64,000 bases of DNA, from NCBI GenBank assembly GCA_963931925.1, contig OZ007570.1:70018546-70082545 (forward strand). The letters are read 5' to 3'. Source of the stretch: Onchidella celtica (Eukaryota; Mollusca; Gastropoda; Systellommatophora; Onchidiidae). Of this stretch, positions 23,960 through 36,426 are shown piece by piece. How positions within the stretch are numbered: position 1 is the first letter of the stretch; every line of letters starts with the position of its first letter. The position numbers and the translations under genes were made by a program. Under the pieces are notes generated by a model, which was not told where the DNA came from, did no database searches, and saw nothing but the letters and a program-made list of their open reading frames with translations.

Positions 23960-26608
23960 CTTCTCATAATCGAAGGCCAACACGCTGCTCCGTTTACAAA
24001 CACGATGACTCACATTTTAATAATGAGTCGCGACCCACCCCGTGATGGCCGCCAGCGCCTTCTAACAATCCCATTCAATCCCTGGCGTGTCTTGGCATTG
24101 ATATAACGTAACTGATTCATACAGGTTCAGTTCCTATAACACGACGATCGTAAGTAACTTCCTTGTCAGTATTTCCCTAACTGCCTTGTAAGGACTATTT
24201 TCAATATCAAATACCGTTTTCTGAAAAGATTTTTTTTTTCTGTTCTCGTCTGTTTCTTTTCCATAAGCATGTTCTGTACTCGTTGTTATGTTCCTACGTG
24301 TTGCTGCTGCATTTATGCATGCAATCAAAGGGTTTTGTTATCACTTTCGAAATTCTGAATTTCAAATGGCAAGTAACTTCAAAAGCGTATTGTGAAATAT
24401 AGGTGAATCTCGAGCTCAAATAATTATCATTTTGGTATCCCCAAAATGATTCTGTTCCCAAATTTACCTAGTCAATATGGCTCAATTTTAAACGGCGGGT
24501 GGGGGTAAGAAAATATTAGCTACTTTCTTAATTGTCTACAAACGCTTTGATACTCTCCATACTTACTCTCAAATAGATAAAACAGGAATTAAAGCTTCAA
24601 ATACACTATTTTTTCCATTATTCTGCATGTTATGGACCCAGAACTCTTTACGCATTAAAAAAATATATAAAAAGAGGGAATGAATTATTTTACATTTTTA
24701 ACGGCCAATATGCTAATCTCAATATTTGTACCACAAATGTATTTGGCAGATGCTACCAACATTTTTTTTTTTTAATTTGCTAGTTGTAATATTATTTGAC
24801 TGACGTTTAAATTTAGAAATTCTAAACATTTTACACTTTTTTGGTAACCGAAAATTGTAGCACCCAATTTCCTCCTCCGCCATTCTGTATTCTAGGAATG
24901 ACCAATACCAATGTAGTGAATCTAATCTATCAACAATTATGTTGCTTTCAAATGCTCTCTGTGCTATTATTACCCCTTAACTACAAATTCTTTTCAAAGG
25001 GATGTAGTATTGTTTGAGTGTGGCTTCTATGCAATGGTATGTTAGCCTAGCATTAGGACTATTGAAAGATTTTTTTTTTTTGCTGATTTGGGTTGTCAGG
25101 TGGTTAGTGATCTGAGTTCAGTTTGATGCCAACCAATGCCAGTCGAGTCTTTTTTTATGAGAGGCCAAAATGTTTTGCTACCGACAGTAAACAATGTCTT
25201 CTTGGGCACCAATACTAGGCACTCTCGGTACTGAACACTAACGTTCCTTTGATGTTCTTTACTGTGACGTCACGATGTTCACGCTGATTATCGACAACCC
25301 TGCGGATTCGATACTGCCCGATCTTGGGAAATAATGAGTGAGGCACAATTCTAGCTGACAGGAAAGTCATTAACTAACTGACCAACCCATAGCGAGCTTG
25401 GCACTGAGTTTAGTCATTAAGGAACTCTTGAGATTATTACTTACCACGAAATTCACTAAATTCACACGATGGGTGAATCCGACAATATTCGAACAGAAAT
25501 GTTTGGCAATGGCTCAAAGGCGAATTTCCCAAATGGGATTGAACAAGTATACAAAATACAAATTATATTTTGCAGAAAATCACAACAGCTGCGCACATTG
25601 CGGGTGATATTATCTGCTTTTCATACAGGGCTTCATTATGAGCTCATTAAAATTGTTCTTTCCAGCAGGCATGCTCTTCAACGTAAATCGGTCTGTGGAA
25701 TAGCATTACGTCAGATATTTTCATTGAAACGACCTAAATGGGCAAAACTGGCTTCAGTTGAAAAATCTGATAAATGTATGATTGGTCCTGTTATGAAACT
25801 GCGTAAATGGAAAGGCCCACATTTTACGGGATGGAGAAAAAAAGGTTTTTCTTAAAGAGCATCGCTAATCTATTTTCATTTTCAGATGTCAATATTTTAT
25901 AAATTGTAATTTGCTTCCAACAGTAGAGAAAAAAAAAATGAAATGTCCGCAATGTAGAATGTTTGTTGTAAGAGAGCTGTTATTTTGCGGTTATGAGATT
26001 ACATTTGTAGTGCGATTTCATGGACCGTCCAGGGATATAGCTTCCACTCTTGAGCTAAATATTGATAATGAATTCCGTTGTGTAAGTGTTTTCTGCCTAA
26101 TAGTGTCACAGAGAGACTCAATCAATGACATTATATCGCGTTGGTGAAATGTTGGAAATGCGAATAATAAGCAAGTCAGTGTTAAACAATGCATGCAAGA
26201 TTTCAAAGAAAAGTGAGACATGATACTTCAAGAGATCACATCCGAAGAAAACAGAAGAAGAGTTCGGAAAGCAGTGCAATGACAAGAAGTGCAAGGTCAA
26301 TGGACAAACTGCGAGAGCTCTATGCAGATAACATACTCGTGGGACGGCATCTGGCACATGACGCCTATGAAGCTTTCAGTGTTGGTTCTGCATAATGATG
26401 TCCTTCCCACAAAGATAAACCTCACTTGATGGAGCAAAGAAACCAGCGATAAATGTACGCCATGTGGTGAAAAACAAACATTGTAACACATTCCATCTGG
26501 TTGAAAGGTCGCATTAGTTTGTGGAAGATACACCTGGCGACACAATTGTATCCTAGACATTCTGGAAACGACCATTGCATCACAAGTAGAAAAGGCAGAG
26601 AAGAAGTC
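23960..26608. other. Unannotated stretch
   Basis: No gene I can support. The ORFs at 25469-25855 (128 residues) and 25911-26147 have no motif that I recognise and no splice context I could join them with. T-runs occur near 24765 and 25070. Confidence 0.4.
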
Positions 26609-27428
26609 GGCGCTTTTTTCGGTAGTTCCCACCCCAACTTACATAGACTATATTTAGTCGATATTCATTCGATATTTGTCAGTTAATTCAGTATGACTAG
26701 AACTATTCGATATTTTAATTATTATTTCAGATATAGATTGAAATCTAGGTTAGATCTAGATTATCTATGGAATGTCTAGACAACATACGGGTGGCCATTG
26801 TTTTTGTTTAGTAGTGCTGGGTGGGTATCCGTGTCCTACCAAAGGGTATTAGAAAAAAATCAATTATCCGAGTAATATGCACCGTGTAGTGGAAAAACTT
26901 ATCTTTTTCTTAGTTGTCTCGGATACCCGGGTTACTCGGGTAATGGATTAAAACCCAGGCAGAGCAATACCCCGATAATTGACAACATTATTGTTCAGGC
27001 CAGATTTTTCATTATCATCAAAATTTAATGTAGCTCTACCCATCATCAGCTTACCAACTTAAATGCTGCTCCTCTCATTCCATGCATTCCATTTAAAACT
27101 TTAGATCTTGATCTAGCTCTACATCAATTTAAAAACTGAATCAGCATAACCAAAAATTATATTACCATGACCTTTTCAAATGAAAATCTGGCCATTTTAG
27201 TTTAATCAAGAACAACAACAACAACAATGGCGACTATGGAACAAGACGTCCACAAATGATTCTATACTTAGTGTTTATTCTACAGCTAAATGAAGATTAG
27301 TTGATTATGAAGCAGTTAAATCAATATCGAATATAGATCTAGTCATACTCAGTTAACTGAAAAATGTCGAATGAATATGGACTAATATAGCCTAGGTAAG
27401 TTGGGATGGGAACCACCGAAAAAGCGCC
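26609..27428. mobile_element. Non-autonomous DNA transposon with TIRs of about 115 bp
   Basis: The left end from 26609 (GGCGCTTTTTTCGGTAG...) and the reverse complement of the right end up to 27428 (GGCGCTTTTTCGGTGG...) align for roughly 115 bases with scattered mismatches. Shared words include CCCAACTTAC, ATATTCATTCGA, CAGTTAA and AGTATGACTAGA. The 820-base interior has no transposase frame. Flanks are GAAGTC on the left and AAGCAG on the right; I could not fix a target-site duplication. Confidence 0.75.
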
Positions 27429-27479
27429 AAGCAGTCTGACACACCCAGAACAAAGACGTTCATCCAGGCATCCAGCAAT

Positions 27480-27812
27480 ACCCGCACCAACACACTTTGC
27501 AGTTACCCTGCAGGCGGGTTACTGTACGTTGCCAATGACTGGAAAGTGGCAGCAGATTTGAGAGGATGGAACGACTATCCCGATCTTAGTCATACGTCCT
27601 AATCGAGCTAACGGCCCCATATGAAACAAACATATTGGAGCAGCCTGGATACAAAGCGGCCAAATTCCAGGATCTCCTGAGGGATTTAAGGAATGCAGGA
27701 ATGAAGCCAAGTATATTCGAGGTTGAAATAGGAGCAAGGGAATTTGTCCCCTTAACAATGTGCTCTCTTCTGAAGAAACTCAATTCAGGTGGCAGGAAAA
27801 ATTAGAAATGGC
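27480..27812 (+). mobile_element. Decayed non-LTR retrotransposon C-terminal fragment
   Basis: In shifting frames the plus strand reads NDWKVAADLRGWNDYPDL, then ELTAPYETNILEQPGYKAAK and FEVEIGAREFVPLTM. The ELTxPxExNI...K...(A)VEVGxRGxV pattern is the conserved C-terminal segment found after RT in a group of invertebrate non-LTR elements, with a restriction-endonuclease-like look. Frame breaks separate the pieces. No RT is present. Confidence 0.55.
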
Positions 27813-27924
27813 CTTAAGAAAATAGCAACAACAGCGGAAAAATGTTTCATGCTCGATTTGATGTAAAAAGAAACGAACGCTAAATTCATATAGCCTTTAC
27901 AAAACCATTGGAAATATTGGCAAA

Positions 27925-28140
27925 ATGGATAAGACACCTCCACAAAAAGAAAAGAAACCAGCGGTTCGGGTTTCAAACCCAAAGAAGAGCCTGGCGACGA
28001 AAGGTGGGCAACAAGACACCGAGAGTCCTGAACGCGGTGTGGCCGGGGTTCCAGAAGATGTCAGGAAGTTAAAGGCCGCAATATCTAATGAAAGAATCCA
28101 CTCTTCCCCTGAATATCGTCATCTGCCTCGCTCCACATGA
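27925..28140 (+). other. Small ORF, unrecognised (71 codons)
   Basis: Lys/Pro-rich N-terminus (MDKTPPQKEKKPAVRV) without recognisable motif. It follows the LINE fragment closely and may be part of its decay. I do not claim it as a gene. Confidence 0.12.
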
Positions 28141-28517
28141 GGAGTTTCTTACCACTGATGAAAATTTGCCCGTGGGTTTGCTGAGGTCGTCATCTTTTCT
28201 GCCTCTTGGTCCATGCAATATCGCCAACCTAAAAAGTCATGTACATTAATATAGTTTGTCAGAACCCACCACCAATGCACCATGTTGACCATTCTTGCAC
28301 CCCATGGCCGCAATGGGTGCCACATTGTTTCTTCGTTTGCTGTCATTGGAAACACTACAGTTCTTATCAAATTAAATATGTAATGCTCTCTGGTCTTCCA
28401 AGATTTGGTGACATGTATTAAACAGAGAAAGAAATCATAGAATGGTGCTTCACTTCACAGCTTCGCTATGGACCCTTTTCATTTACCGTCCTCCATATCA
28501 CGTGATTTGCAAACAAA

Positions 28518-28736
28518 ATGGCGGCGTGCCCCACTTGTAGGGCGGAAGCGGTGGACAACGGTCGAACGATGCCATCCTCTATTTGGGCACCCAACTGTAC
28601 AAACCCGCTACGTGGCATAAAAATGTATCTTTGCTTAGACTGTGCACATATTCAAATGCCATCACCAAGGGAAGTTGAGGTCTTTGCCCTGCACGGTGCT
28701 TTTCGAAGCCGTGCGGCTCCCCGCAAACAAGCGTAA
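28518..28736 (+). CDS. Small hypothetical ORF with two CxxC pairs, possible first exon
   Basis: 72-codon ORF beginning MAACPTCRAEAVDNGRTM, with a second pair CLDC near residue 39-42; four cysteines in two CxxC pairs could bind zinc. Its ATG lies in AAAATGGCGGC, which matches the YY1-type motif found at many animal transcription starts. A palindromic E-box CACGTG sits at 28499-28504. A GTAACG-type donor is not evident inside the ORF. I do not recognise a family and cannot tell whether this is a real protein or a chance ORF at a promoter-like site. Confidence 0.25.
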   Translation: MAACPTCRAEAVDNGRTMPSSIWAPNCTNPLRGIKMYLCLDCAHIQMPSPREVEVFALHGAFRSRAAPRKQA

Positions 28737-28874
28737 CGCGGAAATAAAAGGCCCTATAGCATCTGGCCCCGGTGACACTTTGAAAAAAATTAATCGTTTC
28801 AGTAAGAAAATTACAGCCAAAATGTATATCATATCAGAGCTGCTCATTTTTTTCACCACATATGAATAGTATCA

Positions 28875-31800
28875 GGTACAGTCTCGTCGTTCAGAATCAA
28901 ATGTTACAGTGGGAAGTTGCTGGTGGCCCATTTCCACTAAACTCCAATCCTCTGCAGAGTGACTAGATCGGTGGAGGTACAGCTAAGAGCACCAGAGGTG
29001 TCTTTACCTCGTCGGTGTGCATTTGAAAAAGGGCTGCAGCACAGGCAGATGTACTGATCGGTATTCAGTTGTGCAAACGGAAAAGGACACAACCTCTATA
29101 GCAATCCTGCTAAGGACGTAGCAGTTGAGATCAATCCAGCAAGAGAAAATCAGTTTCTTGCTTCATTGGTGAATTGAATATGACTGGTGAGATTAATCGT
29201 TGTCTTAAAATGTGAACTCTCCTGATGAAGTTACCATGTCTGAAGTGATGGTACATTGATAAAACTGTGATGGCAGAATATCATGTAAATTCATGACCAA
29301 AAGCATACATATACTGATACAGTGGTGGTCAATGTATTACTGTTTTTGGAGACTAAATATGCCTGCATCGCTCATCATCCATTAAACAGTGGTTATGGTC
29401 GAAATAAAATCAAATAATTGGCACCAAATGACTGTATACGTGTCTGTTTTCATATATTTCTGCCTTTTTTTTCCCCATCAAATCGATTTTTTCGCAACTG
29501 AAAAAAAAAAAAAACTGCTTTCGTGGTTGTTCTCACTTGTGAAGTAAATAAACCCGACCTGTTCAATAGCAGTAATCTTGGATTTCGTCATCTATTGAAA
29601 ACGGCCAACTTTCCGGCTGGCATAGATCGGATCTGGAATCGGAATTTATTTTTCGCTCAAAACTGATGGAAAACGTTTTAATAACAAAACAGGGGATACT
29701 TAGGCCACGATAGTAATAACAGTTTGTTGGAAGCTGCAGATCGCACTCCACAATACATAAGGTTCGTATTATTATTTGACTTTTTTCTCTGTTACGAACA
29801 TGCTGTTTTTATTGAGTTTCTCCAATAAATTCCTTATAATAAGAACACATCTGAACCAATTAATATGCATCTGGAAGGAAATTTGCTCCCTCTTAATTTG
29901 ATATATGTGTGCCGCTTTGATATTTGGCTGGATACGACTTTATAATAATCGTTTTCTCTGAAAAGGGCGCTATTCTGTGATGTCATTAAGAGTATATTTT
30001 TTTTAGGAATTTCTCTGCATTGCCACCCTCTAACTCAATAATATCCGGCTTCTGCATTAACCCAAAATGGTTTCCCTAAGATTTATAGCCAAATCATTAG
30101 TTTATTGTTGTTTTTTTTTCCGTAGAAGGTTCCCGGTTATTTTGAGGGCTTGGCCCCCTGACTTATTTCTTAGGGCACTTGTGATGTTTCCTGACAACAA
30201 CCGTCAGAAGTGAATTTTGCACATAGGGAAATGAATACCAGATGTTACTTTTATTCTCTGATTTGTGCAAACTCATTTTTTTTTTTAGTTGCGCATGAGG
30301 TTAACTGTCATAATGCAACGTCTCTAGACTGCCTCCAACAGATCTCATCATACACGTGACATGGTGACCTGTAATGTTGGTTTTATGATCTCTGCCACTA
30401 ATATTTCCCAGTGACTAGAAACCTCCGACGTTCAATAACGATAACAAAAACTCGATATGAGATGGTTTGGATGGATGCGCTTCTGAAGAATGATCGGATG
30501 CTGATTATAATTTTATCACAAAAACTGGCCTACCACGTCAAAGTCCTTGCCAAGAGCTAGAAAAAAAATGCAATTATCATGGAGAGCCTGACCGCGGTAG
30601 CAGGGCTTGTCAAACAACAGCACATGAGGATGAGCATACCTGACATATTTCATCACACATAATTATTAGACCTGTTAAGAAGCAAACCCTAGACAATTCC
30701 ATCACTGTAACCTGCCCAGCCTGCTGTCTAGTCTTAAAAACGCATTCACTCCAATTGACCTCACCCCCCCCCCCTCACCCCCCCCCCCCGCTACAGACAG
30801 GTGAAATAATATTACGATGTCATGAAGACAGGGCTGGAAGGGCAATAGCGCCAGCGACGTTTAATAATTGATCTGAATTATGTTTACTCTTAATGCAGTA
30901 CAACACCTATGGAGCTGGAGATGGAGGATGTTGAGATCGTAATTATCACTGATGCGATAACGATGTTTTGAATTGTTACCAGTGGTACACTGACAATCAT
31001 AATATTCTTATCACAGTAATTCTGAATTTCAGTGTTCCATCTCTCATCAAGCAGACCTTAAGATAAATGCCAAGTACTGAAATTAAAGTTCTGTTTGCAC
31101 TTTGAGATTCTGCCAAAGAGTAAAAAGGTGTTTAAATTATACGAACTTATGCACACAACCCGTGCGATTTTCAAAGCTGTGTCAAATTAATATAAGAATG
31201 CACACTGCAATAACAGCAACATGGCGACGTCATGTTTTCAGCATTACAGATTTCAGGACTATCAGAATGCTGTATTTAAGGCATTATGCTCGAAATAACA
31301 TGACTCTTGATCTTGGGGTAAATTGTTGAGTATTGTTTGTGAAGGGGTATGTATTGAGCCGTCTTGCATCTTTAAAAAACAATCGTGTCAATCTGAAAAT
31401 CACGAGGAAAACTATCACCAAAGAACATGTAATATAGAAAGTTTAGTGCAGGAAATTACTCGATTCTGTCGGAATTTAAATACAGTCAACACAACTCGAC
31501 ATGGCAACAAGTTGCAATCGTTTCTATCAAACATCAAACATTCCGTTATTGCATTTGTGCCGAAGCCGTGGTAAGATTACAACGTGTAATGCCCATAGAT
31601 TTCCAGCAACACATAATCGTTTCAAAGATATCATTCTCATTTTAATCTGAAATAAGGGTTTCGTTTCTCTTGTAGGAAAAATGTAGGTATTTGTGTGTGT
31701 ACGTTTGCGTCTTTTGTTTGGAGGGGGGGAGGGGGGGGGGGTGATCTTTATCTACAAAATGAGAATTTCTTTTATGATTAATATCAATCTCAATACAAAC

Positions 31801-32349
31801 TAAAATGATTATGAAAAAAAACTAAAATAAAAAAAATCAGCACCAACCAAAATGTTTTAAAATGTCTTCTTTTTTTTTCGGAACTTTACAAAGAGTTAAT
31901 AAAATTAAGAATATTGTGGCCTGTAACGAGCATTCTACCGGACGTCATTTTTACGTTAATAACATAGTTTGTTAACCGCAGTATTAATGTGGCCACGGAG
32001 ATCTTTGGGACCAAGAAATAACCACACTTCTGCTCACCTTGCACTAGCGTCTTATCTAAACCGTTGTATCTGCTATTGGGTCTGGAACTATGCAATTCGG
32101 TTGACTGAGTGAAGGCGAATTTTTGGTTTCCTTTGGGTCTCGTCGTTGGCCTTTCACAAAAATTGCACCGATGTTTCAACACAACAGTTTAAACTAAAAT
32201 CATCAGTTTAATCCACGAAAACATATTTTTTGCACCTCCCTCTCTAAATAGTTATGATACTTGACGGGGTTAAATAAGTAGTGTATTACCTACATACAGA
32301 ATGATGTGATATGCACTTATGAATTGAAATCGTTACATACATTGTCTTT

Positions 32350-32385
<36 letters not shown>

Positions 32386-32392
32386 GTCTCTG

Positions 32393-32426
<34 letters not shown>

Positions 32427-32444
32427 CCTCTCTCTCTCTCTCTC

Positions 32445-32500
<56 letters not shown>

Positions 32501-33015
32501 CCTCTTCTTTCTCGTTGTCTGAGTATGCTTCTTTAACAATATTAATAAAATAAAGTACCACCAATTCAACCATGCTTCTCATACTCTTTTCTTTGTCTTG
32601 CAATCAATGTCAACTTTCTTTTAGGCCAAGCTCTGCACGGCATGCCAGCTTCCAGGTCAACGCAGCACCCTAAGTAGACAGAAATCAACTCTGAAATCAG
32701 CATGAGCTACAGACAAAGGAAGTAATATATCCACTGTGCAAAGCTCAGGGGACAGTTTGGAACTAGTATCTCCTTTGTTTAAACACGCAATCCTCATCAC
32801 TACTGCTAACATGGACTGAGTTTAAGAGGCATTATTTGTTAGACTAATTAGAATTGAATAGCTCCTTGCAGTGAAATTAAATTTCTGTGGCATCTTGTAG
32901 CTCTGCATCTTACTACAACATAAGGAAGGAAATAAGACGACCACACTAGTTCTTTTGTTTCACTCGTGTTTAAATGAAAATCAGAATTAGTGCGTTGTTA
33001 ATCAGTACCGTATAT
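28875..33015. other. Non-coding stretch
   Basis: No supported gene over 4 kb. It holds C-runs near 30765-30790, a G-run near 31720-31741 and several A/T runs. The small ORFs at 31102-31574 and 31886-32182 have no recognisable motif. Confidence 0.5.
32350..32512 (+). repeat. (CT)n microsatellite
   Basis: About 160 bases of CTCT repeats with occasional G or A substitutions. ORFs across it on both strands are artefacts. Confidence 0.97.
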
Positions 33016-33592
33016 TAAAACCCAAGTACTCGCCAGGACTGCACAGGCAACAGCAGCGCTCACAAAACTGCGGTACATCTGCAACAAGAGGAACACTGCA
33101 TTAGGCTCAAAAATCAGACTGAGTACACTGGTGACATCAATACTCTTGTATGCAATGCCATGTGAATCGTGGACTTTAACAGCTGAGATAGAGACTACAG
33201 TCCACTGAGATGAGATGCTTTCGAAAACTCCTGGGCATCTCCTACAAAGATTACATCGCGAACAAAGAAGTTCGGAACAGAATCAGGGAAGTCATTGGGC
33301 CCTACGAATACCTGCTGACCTTGGTCAAGAGACGCAAGCTCAAATGGCATGGTCATGTCGTGAGATCATCAGGGCTCGCCAAAACATTCCCGCACGGCAC
33401 AATGCACGGAGGGAGAAGGAGAGGCAGACAGAGGAAGAGATGGGACAACATCCCAGAATGGACGGGCTTGAGGTTGAGCGATACAATCAGGTCAGAAAAT
33501 CGCAGGGAATGTAGGATAGTGGTTGCCAGATCACCGGAGGCCCCCAAAAAGGTCCATAAGACTACGGGATAGAGAGAGAGAGAGAGAGATTG
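33015..33592 (+). mobile_element. 5'-truncated RTE/jockey-like LINE fragment
   Basis: The in-frame part 33210-33572 reads MRCFRKLLGISYKDYIANKE, VRNRIREVIGPYEYLLT, RRKLKWHGHVVRSSGLAKT and GRRRGRQRKRWDNIPEWTGL. This is the C-terminal region after RT in endonuclease-RT type LINEs. A further stretch upstream (33020-33210) is recognisable only with frame shifts (ARTAQATAALTKLRYICN and SILLYAM-type residues). It ends at a short (GA)n run (33572-33589), the kind of simple tail such elements have. Confidence 0.8.
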
Positions 33593-34639
33593 GTTTAACA
33601 CTAGCATGGTTCTTTTTTTTTTTTAGATTCTGTTCATCAAATGTTGTGGATTCTGAATTTACTACGGTATGCCAGTCGAAAACATCACTTTGACCCATTA
33701 TCGCCAAGTTATACAAACATCTGAAACATGTCACCTAGTGGTAAAAACTATATTCGAGTACTGTGTAATTTATATAGATCAAATTTCCGGACTGGTCAGA
33801 TTAGCATGGTTCTTGGTATTTAATCTTTGCAGTTCCAGGTAAAAAATCATCAAAATGTGTGGATCTTTTTTTTCCCCCTTTCTTTCACTCATTGGCCCTT
33901 CATCTTTTGGAATGTTCCCTAGCCTAACCCGTGTGTCGACTAAATTCATATTGCCAATAATTCTAGACAGTCACGTTTGTCTTGACTGAAAACAATCCCC
34001 CGTGCGAATCAGAGGCTGTGCACACTGCGAACTGCAAGGTTAATTTCTTTCTCCTTTTACACATAGACCCCTCCCCACACCTTCTCCTTTAATCGCTGAG
34101 GTGGTTATGGTATGAACTGGGATGAGGTGGACAGGCAGGCTATAATGAGCCGGTTCCTAAACTACAAGCTCCTCACCATTTGGACGAAAAGTAACAACTT
34201 TTTTTTCTAAAACCTATCGTTCTCATTGCACCTGTCAGGTGTCGTAACAAGCTTTGAAGATTGTAAAATGTATTGTTTAGGAAGTTTTACCTCGGCAGCT
34301 TTAAGACGGCATACGAAGTGTTAATCGTGTGGATTTAAGGAATAATATAGTTATTATATTATTTTTAAAAAAATGGCAACCTCAATTGTTGTTGTTATGC
34401 ATGGACTTTTCATTTCTGCACCGATTAATGAAAAAACAAAAACAAAAACTTTCAACTGAAGATGAACCTTTAAAAGTTTGGTAGCCCCACATATTGTTTG
34501 CAATTGTTTGCCAAAGAATGGCACAAAACTCCACGTGAATGGGCATACAGCGCACATCTTTTTCTTTCACCATTTACGCATAGTCTCTTCCTCCGTCACG
34601 ATCTTCATGCTGTGGAATGGGATGAGACTAATAGGTGGC

Positions 34640-35060
34640 ACGACCTCTGAGGTGGTTAAAGAACTGCAAGATACCTTCGCAGGTGTTGGCTCAACATTTT
34701 GACGGAATACGTGTGCACTTATTCGAAAGTCAAACGTTTAATTTGTATCCGCAAATTAAAAGCACAAAACGAATCTGCGACAAAAAAGAGCCATCCGTTT
34801 TTCATGGGCGCCTTACTTCAGTGTCCACTGAGATGGTTAAAAAAAAATTAATAAATTCTCCTTACCCCGGTGGCCATTAGAGATGGTAAAAAAAAAGTCC
34901 ATAAATAAGCCTTACCAAGGTTGCTAACCAGATAGTATACACTAAATGCGATATACACAGGCGGCCACCGAAATGGTTAAAAACACACACAACAAAATGT
35001 CATGAATACGCCTTGCGTCGGTGGCCATGAAGATAAATATTAAACCATGCATTAATAAAA
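34640..35060 (+). repeat. Degenerate tandem repeat
   Basis: The motif GTGGCCA..GAGATGGTTAAAAA followed by ATAAAT..GCCTTACC recurs near 34820, 34870, 34960 and 35020, with an early relative (GACCTCTGAGGTGGTTAAAG) at 34645. Units are roughly 55-85 bases and poorly conserved. I see no coding potential. Confidence 0.5.
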
Positions 35061-36426
35061 ACAAGAAATAATTCTGCCCTTTATTATAATTTATAATAAC
35101 TTGCTGAGATTTCTGAACGACCCCACGTAATTGTGTAGGCATCTATGCCAACCAAATCTTTTCGTCTAAAAATGAATTGGTGTCTTTGCCTTTTACCATT
35201 CGAAAAACAGAGGGATTTGATACTGCACCTAAAGAAAATGATGGATACACCTCATAAACTATAATATGAATTGTGTGAGTGATGATTGCAGCAATCTTAG
35301 CACTTATACCAACAGAACTGTGGGTCTAAACATAAAATACTTAGTTTTTTTCTTATAGGTACTCCTCTTTGTCAGTTAATTACATTGCCCAATCTCTGTT
35401 CTCTAGTTCAACAGTTTAGTATTAATAATACACATACGGAACAATTGGGTTGTCATATTCATAAAAGGATTATTCGAGAAATAAGCGGAAGTGCACACAT
35501 CGCAAGGGATTTGCGGTAAACAACAAAATATGACCGTTCCTTTTCCGGGCCGTTCGGGTTTTGGTGCATATTCCGTGACATATCGGCCCTGTCATTTTCA
35601 GCCATACACCTAGCAATAATGGACGAATTTCTATGGAAAAGTTAGAGGAAATTATTTGATTATCTCTCGGGTTTTCTTTTAGTTTCTGAAAATTCCAATA
35701 TTTTTCATCAATTTGCTGAATAATGTAACAATTTATTTCTTTTTCAACATTTTTTAAAACAATACCGGGTACCCTCTTATGTTTAAAACTATTCTCCAGG
35801 CCTGATCAGATCCATGCACAATGTAGTAATTCACACAGCATATCAGCAATCTGAATCATGGTAGGATGCAGAGAACGAAATGCTTAGAATGTTCCGGGCC
35901 TCATCCCAACTTTCTGAATTCTTTTCTAATCCATGCAACAGAAATAAGACTCACGAGAAAGATATTAAACAATTCTGGCATTGCAAACCCTAAAAATGGC
36001 CAGGTGGCTTTTGGATGAACCTTTGCCTTTAAACGTTGCAAAATAAAGAAAAGAAAAGAAATGGATTGAAAAAAAAAAGTAAATATAAATTTAGTTTAGT
36101 CATACAAATGTAGATAGCCAAAGATTACACCAACACTTCTTTTCCGCACCATCATATAAAAGCCCTTGGACCTTCTTGCACCTCATTCGACTGCTTTCTG
36201 GATTTATTTTTGGTCAAATAGCTCTGCTCTACAGTGCCACTGAAACATCGGTTTTGGAACTAATGTCATAAAAGCATTACCTGAAAATGAAACCTTTTCC
36301 CTCTGAGTTCCTGATAAAAAATATCAGGTTGCGGGCTTGGGACCGCCGTAAGGCCCATTAAAAAGGTTTGGATATGAGAAAAATACAGAAACAAGGTTGT
36401 TAATTGTCTTTTTTCTCACAGGTAGT
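35061..36426. other. Non-coding stretch
   Basis: I see nothing supportable in this stretch before the minisatellite starts. Confidence 0.4.

Noticed and set aside
25469..26395. ORFs of 128, 78 and 68 residues as exons of one gene
   Set aside because: No shared domain and no convincing splice sites joining them.
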